This document shows, in pieces, positions 36,275 through 41,157 of a stretch of DNA of 41,157 nt (its first letter is position 1; each line of letters starts with the position of its first letter). The notes beneath the pieces are model-generated. The model was not told where the DNA came from. It searched no databases and saw only the letters and a list, made by a program, of their open reading frames with translations. Made by a program: the position numbers and the translations under genes. The DNA comes from Acidimicrobiia bacterium (GTDB taxonomy: Bacteria > Acidobacteriota > Vicinamibacteria > Vicinamibacterales > UBA2999). The stretch lies in assembly GCA_016871275.1 (NCBI GenBank), contig VFZG01000034.1:1-41157 (forward strand). The letters are read 5' to 3'.

Positions 36275-36966
36275 CTGCCACGCATCTCGGTCTGTGCGCG
36301 GTGCTGCTGCTTGGCATCGTCGCGTGCCGCGACACCACCGTGGGTGTCAGGACGCAGTTCTTCGGCAACTACGCGTTCACCACCACCGAGCGCCGCGTCA
36401 TCGCGCGCATTGCCGGCGATGCGGTCAGGGAAGTGCGCCCGCACTTGCCGGCGTTGTCGCGGCAGATTCAACTGCGCGTGCAGTCAGGCAAGGACCACAT
36501 CATTGCCGAGCTCGGCTCCGGCGGCACCGTGCTGCCGCCGGACACGGTGGTCTGGATCGTCGACGCGGAACGCCCTGAAGGCGTCACGAAGATCGCCGAG
36601 TCGTATCTGCGGCAGACACTGTTTCGCGAGCTTCACCACCTCGTTCGCAGCGCGACGTTGCCGCCACGCACGCTGATGGACCACGTGATCCTCGAAGGCC
36701 TGGCCACGGCGTTCGAGCGCGACGTCGCCGGCGCCGGCCCGCCGTGGGGGCGGTACTCGGACGATGTGGAGAAGTGGGTCGAAGAGTTGTTGTTGCTGCC
36801 ACCGGATGGATCCCCGAAGGACGAGCACGGCGGTCGCCGCTGGATCCGCCATCGAGCGGGCACCTACCTCGTGGACCAGGCGATGAAGCGCCTCAATCGC
36901 ACCGCCGCCGAACTCGTCGCGGTCCCGACCGAAGAGATCGTCCAAGCCGCCCGCCTAAGCCCCTAA
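36259..36966 (+). CDS. DUF2268-like putative metalloprotease, lipoprotein, degenerate zinc site
   Basis: A protein of about 235 residues. A hydrophobic segment ending in lipobox LLGIVAC precedes the mature chain starting RDTTVG. The core resembles DUF2268 (predicted zinc protease): SYLRQTLFRELHHLVRSATL, then VILEGLATAFERD. The HExxH motif is degenerate: the first His is Arg (R-E-L-H-H), while the later E-G-L-A-x-x-F is kept, so zinc binding and catalysis are doubtful. The start is uncertain. GTG 36259 is used because the longer frame from 36040 or 36118 begins in the VOC scar; the native start may have been lost. Its stop codon lies in an octamer array. Confidence 0.6.
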   Translation: MAAQVAATHLGLCAVLLLGIVACRDTTVGVRTQFFGNYAFTTTERRVIARIAGDAVREVRPHLPALSRQIQLRVQSGKDHIIAELGSGGTVLPPDTVVWIVDAERPEGVTKIAESYLRQTLFRELHHLVRSATLPPRTLMDHVILEGLATAFERDVAGAGPPWGRYSDDVEKWVEELLLLPPDGSPKDEHGGRRWIRHRAGTYLVDQAMKRLNRTAAELVAVPTEEIVQAARLSP

Positions 36967-36978
36967 GCCCCTCCAGGC
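36955..36978. repeat. Small octamer array between convergent genes
   Basis: Units CTAAGCCC, CTAAGCCC, CTCCAGGC. The first two contain the last codons and stop of the DUF2268-like gene. Confidence 0.6.
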
Positions 36979-36992
36979 CCCACCGCCGGAGA

Positions 36993-37865
36993 CTACTTGA
37001 AGCTGGCGGCGCCTGGAAACCCGGTCGCCTCGGCGAGCTGGGCCAGGGTCAACACCACACCCACGTACGTCTGGCCCTTGATCACCCACGTGGGATAGCT
37101 GCGCACGCCGGCGGCGGAACAGGACCGCAATTGCTGGCCGTTGGGGCCGTTCGGGCTGCACTCGATGTACGGCAACCGGCTCGCGGATGCGCCGAACAGC
37201 CGCTTCTGGTCCTGGCAGTGTGAGCACCACGACGCGCCGTAGAACACCACGCGCTGATCCGACAGGTGCTCGGCCAACGCGCGAATTGCCGGATCCTCCG
37301 GGCCGATCGGCTCGGCTTGGGGCGCCGCGTTCACGGCGTGCACCATCAGGATCACCAATGCGGCGATCACGCCGCGGCCGGCGGTCACCCACAACCAGGA
37401 GCGCTGTGCCTTTTGCACCGGCCGTTGCAGCACGACCAGCGCGAGCGTCGCCGACATCAGGCCGAGCGAGGTCAGACAGTAGGGGCAGGTGGACTGGAGA
37501 ATCGTCAGCGACACCACCGTCAGGTAGACGCTGAAACAGGTGCCGAAGAAGGCCACGGTGAAGGAGTACGACCAGTGCCTGTCGACACGGCGCACGAACG
37601 CGATGGCGGCGAGCGTGGCGTAGGCCAGCAACCCCCAGGCGGCGGTTGGCAGTCCAAGCAACCTCGCCCATCGGCTCGACAGCACCACATCGCATCCGCC
37701 GCCTACCTCGCACCCTGCCACGTCGCCGCCGCTGAGCGACGTCCACGTTAGATAGCCCGAGAGGGCCACGCCGGCGAGGCTCAGCACCAGGAGCGGCCAG
37801 TTGGGGGCCGTCCGCATTGCCACGGTGGTCGAACTGTTCGAACGGGTCTTTGCCTTTTTGCTCAT
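36993..37865 (-). CDS. VKOR-thioredoxin fusion (disulphide-forming membrane oxidoreductase)
   Basis: About 290 residues. The N-terminal vitamin K epoxide reductase domain has a TM helix (PNWPLLVLSLAGVALSGYL), loop cysteines in GCEVGGGCDVVLSSRWARLLG, and the quinone-site CPYC in LQSTCPYCLTSLG. A thioredoxin-like domain follows with CxxC in GASWCSHCQDQKRLFG. Such fusions reoxidise and form disulphides in exported proteins using quinone, replacing DsbB/DsbA. The periplasm here holds many exported proteins, a fitting demand. Start M (37865, SKKAKTRSNSS) is preferred over GTG 37907; no close -10 box was found. Confidence 0.93.
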   Translation of the reverse strand: MSKKAKTRSNSSTTVAMRTAPNWPLLVLSLAGVALSGYLTWTSLSGGDVAGCEVGGGCDVVLSSRWARLLGLPTAAWGLLAYATLAAIAFVRRVDRHWSYSFTVAFFGTCFSVYLTVVSLTILQSTCPYCLTSLGLMSATLALVVLQRPVQKAQRSWLWVTAGRGVIAALVILMVHAVNAAPQAEPIGPEDPAIRALAEHLSDQRVVFYGASWCSHCQDQKRLFGASASRLPYIECSPNGPNGQQLRSCSAAGVRSYPTWVIKGQTYVGVVLTLAQLAEATGFPGAASFK

Positions 37866-37907
37866 GTGCTGAAACTCATGCCTGCCGCGCCGAAGGATAT
37901 CACTCAC

Positions 37908-38223
37908 GGTTTCACCGGTGCGCGCGCGGAGTAGCTAATGGCGTTCGCGCCGTTCCGCACCGGCACACGTGCGCTCGGGCCGGGCGTCATTCGCCTCCGC
38001 TCGCGCTCCAGGCGCCTGTCAACTCGCCGCTCGCGCCTGACGGCGCCGGCGCGGCTCGCTGCGAGGTTGTCGGAATGGAACCGCATCCGGCGGGCGCCAC
38101 AGACCTGAACGGCGCTTGCGCCCGCCTCCCGGCGGCTTGCGCGCGGGCTCCGGCGAACGCTGCCCGGCCTTAACCATGCAGCAACCTGATATCCAAACCA
38201 GAAGAAGTTGGCAGTTACCAGTT
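37908..38223. other. GC-rich spacer without recognisable gene
   Basis: The 316 bases between the VKOR gene and the TerB-like gene hold no convincing coding frame. The middle is very GC-rich with repeated CGCTCGCGC and GGCGCC palindromes, and the right end carries a short heptamer array. Confidence 0.6.
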
Positions 38224-38226
38224 TTA
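38206..38226. repeat. Short heptamer array at the TerB-like gene end
   Basis: Units AGTTGGC, AGTTACC, AGTTTTA. The last unit includes the gene's stop codon (TAA, 38226-38224). Confidence 0.5.
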
Positions 38227-38742
38227 CGGGCGTGACAGGCCGGGGAGGAAGCGGCGGTGCTGCAGCCGGAGCGCCATCAGGTCCGGGCCCTCGATGCGCA
38301 GGTGATTGGTGATCTTGTGCAGCTCGCCCTCTTCCGCGATCGAGATCCGTTCGTCGGCGGCCGCAACTGCGAACATGCACCTCGCCAGCGCCACCCGCTG
38401 CACGTAGGTCGCCGAGTCGGTGAACTCCTGCGTCACCACGAAGTCCGCCGACAATCCAAACATCAGGCTGCTGGTCTTGGCGAGGCTGACGACCAGCATC
38501 GCCTGCGCGGCGGTGAGGTCGCCATGTTCCACGAGCAGCGACTCCATCGCCGTCGTCTCCGCATCGCTGATGTGTTCGTCGGCGCGAGCCACACGCCCGA
38601 GCAGGTAGGCGAATCGCGCCAGATACTGCGCACGAGCAGGCTCCAGCCGATCGAGCGCGTCGACCAGCGATCGCAGCGGCGCCGGGTCGTTCGCCGGCGT
38701 GGTGTCGGCGAGTCCCAGCCATCCATGGAGCGACTTCAACAT
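38224..38742 (-). CDS. TerB-family protein
   Basis: A 172-residue all-helical cytoplasmic protein. It shows the twofold TerB/TerB-like pattern: ARADEHISDAETTAMESLL in the first half and AVAAADERISIAEEGELHK in the second, each with an acidic D-x-x-I-S-x-x-E helix start that binds metal in TerB. In tellurite-resistance operons TerB works with TerC and TerD; none are nearby, so this is probably a stand-alone stress-associated family member. -10 box GATAAT (38754-38749) ends 6 bases before ATG 38742. Confidence 0.82.
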   Translation of the reverse strand: MLKSLHGWLGLADTTPANDPAPLRSLVDALDRLEPARAQYLARFAYLLGRVARADEHISDAETTAMESLLVEHGDLTAAQAMLVVSLAKTSSLMFGLSADFVVTQEFTDSATYVQRVALARCMFAVAAADERISIAEEGELHKITNHLRIEGPDLMALRLQHRRFLPGLSRP

Positions 38743-38864
38743 CCAGCCATTATCGCGCTGGTAGCCGTCGATCCGCGCATCGACGCTTGGATCGAAGTCG
38801 GGAGGGTAGCAAGAACTGCAACAAAAACGGCTATGTGGGGGTCAGTCCCCGTTACAACATCCGG

Positions 38865-38870
38865 TATACT
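38865..38870 (+). promoter_or_regulatory. -10 box of the asd leader transcript
   Basis: TATACT followed by GTTGCCC and GTG 38878. Box type and 7-base spacing are the same as at 11760 and 30005, so the leader RNA should start at or next to 38877. A GGGG-x-CAGT-CCCC palindrome lies 16 bp upstream where the -35 box would be. Confidence 0.6.
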
Positions 38871-38877
38871 GTTGCCC

Positions 38878-38952
38878 GTGACGATCATCCGAAAGCGGAT
38901 GCCTAAGCGGGCCATGCTGAAGAAAGCTGGCGCGGGAGGCGTTCGTCTGTAG
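38878..38952 (+). CDS. Putative 24-residue leader peptide
   Basis: GTG 38878 opens a 24-codon frame, MTIIRKRMPKRAMLKK then AGAGGVRL and TAG. It lies exactly at the predicted transcription start, as leaderless genes here do. Nine of the 23 residues after the start are from the aspartate family (1 Thr, 2 Ile, 2 Met, 4 Lys), whose pathway asd and lysC feed; five are Arg. This is suggestive of translational attenuation but the peptide is short and the composition could be chance in a basic peptide. Confidence 0.4.
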   Translation: MTIIRKRMPKRAMLKKAGAGGVRL

Positions 38953-38987
38953 GAACTCGTGAGCAGGAGTTTCGAGATCGACCAGCC

Positions 38988-39024
38988 ACCCGCCGCGGTT
39001 CACCGCCTGGCGGGTTTTTTGTTT
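38988..39024 (+). terminator. Intrinsic terminator upstream of asd
   Basis: ACCCGCC-GCGG, loop TTCA, CCGC, bulge CT, GGCGGGT: an 11-bp stem with one 2-base bulge, followed by a run of T (39015-39020, then GTTT). One of the strongest terminators in the window, located inside the asd leader. Confidence 0.88.
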
Positions 39025-39025
39025 C

Positions 39026-39065
39026 AGGCTAGCAGGCCAGCGGGCTAGCAGGTCAGCAGGAGAGT
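39026..39065. repeat. Octamer array carrying the asd Shine-Dalgarno site
   Basis: Units AGGCTAGC, AGGCCAGC, GGGCTAGC, AGGTCAGC, AGGAGAGT. The fifth unit has become the ribosome-binding site of asd. Confidence 0.85.
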
Positions 39066-39068
39066 GAC

Positions 39069-40109
39069 GTGGATTCGATAGAGGTCGGCGTACTGGGTGC
39101 GACCGGGATGGTGGGACAGCAGTTCGTCTCGCGTCTCGCGCGCCATCCGTGGTTTCGGTGCACGTGGCTGGCCGCAAGCGAGCGGTCGGAAGGCAAAGCC
39201 TACAAATCCGTGGCGCCATGGAAGCTGAGCACGCCGATTCCAGACGGCGCCGGCGATCGCATCGTCGACGGCTGCGTACCGGGCCGCGGCCCCAGAGTGG
39301 TGTTCTCGGGTCTCGATGCGTCGGTCGCCGGTGATGTTGAGCGCGCCTTCGCCGAGGCCGGGCACATTGTGATCAGCAACGCCCGCAACTTCCGGATGGA
39401 CCCGGTGGTGCCGCTGCTGATTCCCGAGGTCAACGCCGATCACCTGCGCCTGCTCGACGAGCAGCGCCGCACCAAGGGCTGGAAGGGCGCAATCGTCACC
39501 AACCCGAACTGTTCGACCATCGTGCTCGCCATGGCGTTGGCGCCGCTGCGCCAGTTCAACATCAGGTCGGTGATCGTGTCGACCATGCAGGCGGTGTCGG
39601 GGGCGGGGTACCCCGGCGTCCCTTCGCTCGACATCCTCGGCAACGTGGTGCCGTTCATCGGCAACGAAGAAGAGAAGATGCAGACGGAAACGCTGAAGAT
39701 CCTCGGCGCCGATGGCGGGCGCACGCCGTATCCGGCCGTGGTCAGCGCCCACACCAATCGCGTGCCGGTGATTGACGGCCACACCATGACGGTATCGGCC
39801 GGCTTCGATCGGCAGCCGTCAATCGCCGCGATTGCCGACGCCATGCGCACCTTCGCCGGACGCCCGCAGGAACTGCGGCTGCCCAGTGCTCCGCAGCCGC
39901 CGATTGTCGTCACCGAAGAACCCAATCGGCCGCAACCTCGACTGGACGCCGACCTTGGCGGCGGCATGGCCGTAACGGTCGGCCGCCTGCGTGAATGTCC
40001 CGTGCTGCACGCCAAGTTCGTCGCGCTGGGACACAATACGATTCGCGGTGCAGCCGGCGCGGCAATTCTCAATGCCGAGCTGATGCACGCCGAGGGCATG
40101 CTTTTGTAG
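39069..40109 (+). CDS. asd: Aspartate-semialdehyde dehydrogenase
   Basis: A 346-residue enzyme reducing aspartyl phosphate to aspartate semialdehyde with NADPH, the branch-point step to lysine, threonine, methionine and isoleucine. The N-terminal motif GATGMVGQ is at residues 10-17; the catalytic cysteine is in TNPNCSTI; the substrate arm VVSAHTNRVPVIDGH and the C-terminal segment follow. Features such as LIPEVNADHL place it with the archaeal/fungal-type Asd subfamily rather than the E. coli type. GTG start with Shine-Dalgarno AGGAG (39058-39062), matching a message with a long leader. lysC follows after 65 bases and is probably in the same operon. Confidence 0.95.
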   Translation: MDSIEVGVLGATGMVGQQFVSRLARHPWFRCTWLAASERSEGKAYKSVAPWKLSTPIPDGAGDRIVDGCVPGRGPRVVFSGLDASVAGDVERAFAEAGHIVISNARNFRMDPVVPLLIPEVNADHLRLLDEQRRTKGWKGAIVTNPNCSTIVLAMALAPLRQFNIRSVIVSTMQAVSGAGYPGVPSLDILGNVVPFIGNEEEKMQTETLKILGADGGRTPYPAVVSAHTNRVPVIDGHTMTVSAGFDRQPSIAAIADAMRTFAGRPQELRLPSAPQPPIVVTEEPNRPQPRLDADLGGGMAVTVGRLRECPVLHAKFVALGHNTIRGAAGAAILNAELMHAEGMLL

Positions 40110-40172
40110 TTGGCGGTTGGCAGTTCGCCCATTGACAGTTGAGTTGGCGGTCCAGTTTCAAATTCGAGTTGA
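40110..40172. repeat. Heptamer array between asd and the aspartate kinase
   Basis: Units TTGGCGG, TTGGCAG, TTCGCCC, ATTGACA, GTTGAGT, TGGCGGT, CCAGTTT and further degenerate copies. It occupies the whole spacer up to the kinase start. Confidence 0.7.
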
Positions 40173-40174
40173 CG

Positions 40175-41157
40175 ATGAAGGTGATGAAGTTCGGTGGGAC
40201 GTCGGTGGCCGACCAGGCCGCGATCGAACGGTTGATCGCGCTGGTTCGCGCCGAGCGCCAGGCCCAAGCACAAACCGAAGGCGGCGATGCGCGCGGGCCG
40301 GTCGTCGTGGTATCGGCGCTCTCCGGCGTCACCGATCGCCTGCTGGGACTCGCCGCCTTGTCGGGATCCGGCGACGTAGAAGGCGCGCGCGCCAGCCTCC
40401 AGGATCTGCGAGCCCGGCACATCAAGGTGTCGGGAGTCATCGCGGACGCGTCGCTTCGCAAGCCGGTGGTGGATGCGCTGAACGCGGAGTGCGATGCGCT
40501 CGAGCGGGTGGTGTCGGCGCTGGCCGTGCTGCAGGAAGTCTCCCCTCGATGGCTGGATGCGCTCGCCGCGGTGGGCGAGATCCTGAGCAGCCAGATCGTG
40601 GCGGCCGCGCTCAGCTCGCACAAGCTCCTGGCCACCTTCGTCGATTCCCGCCAGGCCGTCGTCACCAACGACGAGCACACCGCCGCGGCGCCCCTGTTCG
40701 AGGAGACGACAGCGGCACTGATGACGCATGCCGATCCGCCGCTGGCCGCCGGACGCATGGTCGTGATGGGCGGCTTCGTGGGGGCGACCACGTCGGGCGT
40801 CACGACCACGCTGGGTCGCGGCGGTTCGGACTTTTCGGCGGCGATCGTGGGCGCCTGCCTCGGCGCCTCCGAAATTCAAATCTGGACCGATGTGGACGGC
40901 ATGCTCACGGCCGATCCGCGTATCGTCAACAACCCGCAAGTGGTGCCGCACCTGTCGTTTGCTGAGGCATCGGAACTGGCGTACTTCGGCGCCAAGGTGC
41001 TGCACCCGGCGACGATTCAGCCGGCCGTCACCCGCAACATTCCGGTTCGCATCCTGAATTCGCACCGTGCCAGCGCGCGCGGCACGCTGATAACCGCCGA
41101 GCGCCCGAAGGCGGCGCCGCTGACCGCGGTCGCGTCGAAGAAGGGCGTCACCGTGGT
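40175..41157 (+). CDS. lysC: Aspartate kinase, partial (cut by window end)
   Basis: The first 327 codons of an aspartokinase, which phosphorylates aspartate as the first step of the aspartate family pathway. The start MKVMKFGGTSVADQAAIERL holds the KFGGTSV signature; further kinase motifs are VVVVSALSGVTDRLL, TTLGRGGSDFSAAIVG, WTDVDGMLTADPRIV and SYAEA-like SFAEASELAYFGAKVLHP. The visible part ends as the ACT-domain region begins (GVTV), so feedback type and any fusion to homoserine dehydrogenase (ThrA-like) cannot be seen. No own promoter or Shine-Dalgarno site is evident; likely translated from the asd message. Confidence 0.93.
   Translation, partial: MKVMKFGGTSVADQAAIERLIALVRAERQAQAQTEGGDARGPVVVVSALSGVTDRLLGLAALSGSGDVEGARASLQDLRARHIKVSGVIADASLRKPVVDALNAECDALERVVSALAVLQEVSPRWLDALAAVGEILSSQIVAAALSSHKLLATFVDSRQAVVTNDEHTAAAPLFEETTAALMTHADPPLAAGRMVVMGGFVGATTSGVTTTLGRGGSDFSAAIVGACLGASEIQIWTDVDGMLTADPRIVNNPQVVPHLSFAEASELAYFGAKVLHPATIQPAVTRNIPVRILNSHRASARGTLITAERPKAAPLTAVASKKGVTV

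Larger units (their letters stand above)
38877..39024 (+). ncRNA. Structured attenuator-like 5' leader of asd-lysC
   Basis: The leader contains three simple hairpins before the terminator: CATCCG/CGGATG (38886-38901, loop AAAG), GCCA-GCT/AGC-TGGC (38911-38931, loop GAAGAA) and GGAACTC/GAGTTTC (38952-38973). The stretch CGCGGG (38931-38936) could pair with CCCGC of the terminator and act as antiterminator. I find none of the conserved boxes of lysine, SAM, TPP or glycine riboswitches. The final terminator sits about 45 bases before asd, so transcription of asd and lysC must read through it, implying conditional termination. Whether the signal is a metabolite, translation of the embedded ORF or something else is unknown. 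Confidence 0.55.

Noticed and set aside
36040-36966. Single 308-residue protein fusing a VOC start to a DUF2268-like domain
   Set aside because: The VOC part ends with its own C-terminus and stop in another frame at 36274, so the fusion is an accident of a deletion.
38224-38742. Tellurite-resistance operon
   Set aside because: Only a TerB-like protein is present; no terC, terD, terZ or related genes nearby.
38865-39024. Known riboswitch (lysine, SAM, ZTP) before asd
   Set aside because: A CCGCCTGG string recalls the ZTP motif, but it is simply part of the terminator stem and the 5' ZTP domain is missing; lysine and SAM core boxes are absent.
39440-41065. Long minus-strand frame across asd and the aspartate kinase
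   Set aside because: Antisense shadow: the plus strand has full, motif-complete Asd and aspartokinase.

Overview
The window looks like a high-GC chromosome segment from an acidobacterium, most plausibly of the Vicinamibacteria type. This is an inference from gene content: two large Oar-like TonB-dependent receptors with an N-terminal carboxypeptidase-regulatory domain, many Tat- or Sec-exported hydrolases and PLP enzymes, a cytochrome c/copper-monooxygenase-like protein, a GH13 branching enzyme and mixed housekeeping genes. No phage, plasmid, CRISPR or complete insertion sequence is visible.

Layout. 1-2.2 kb: tRNA-Ser(CGA), an S1-domain remnant, an MFS transporter and a broken flavin amine oxidase. 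2.3-7.7 kb: SDR oxidoreductase, class IV aminotransferase, ketopantoate reductase, TonB receptor 1. 7.7-12.1 kb: exported aldose epimerase, hydroxyacid-oxoacid transhydrogenase-like iron alcohol dehydrogenase, a broken serine hydrolase and a small secreted protein that share a bidirectional promoter. 12.2-14.6 kb: cytochrome c/monooxygenase-like gene translationally coupled to an exported partner. 14.6-18 kb: alpha/beta hydrolase, argG, cyclophilin, gene scraps. 18-22.5 kb: Tat amidase, glgB, a repeat-rich spacer. 22.6-30 kb: TonB receptor 2, rhomboid protease, CNNM/CorC-type transporter, ABC-F ATPase. 30-36 kb: exported D-threonine-aldolase-like enzyme, M20 peptidase, EVE protein, Tat HisC-like aminotransferase, a membrane protein plus winged-helix regulator pair. 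36-38.7 kb: VOC scar, DUF2268-like lipoprotein, VKOR-thioredoxin fusion, TerB-like protein. 38.8-41.2 kb: a structured attenuator-like leader followed by asd and a lysC-like aspartate kinase cut by the window end.

Three properties recur. (1) Most genes start 5-11 bases after a TANNNT -10 box with no Shine-Dalgarno sequence, i.e. leaderless transcription; a minority (cytochrome c gene, TonB receptor 2, winged-helix regulator, small secreted protein, asd) have clear Shine-Dalgarno sites. (2) Intergenic spacers hold short tandem arrays of strict 7-, 8- or 13-base period, each with its own unit, running into stop codons, -10 boxes and Shine-Dalgarno sites. (3) At least six genes are reduced to fragments, several keeping both ends but lacking the middle. 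The most promising single locus is the asd leader: a leaderless 24-codon ORF followed by three hairpins and a strong intrinsic terminator. All functional calls come from reading motifs by eye; no database search was possible.
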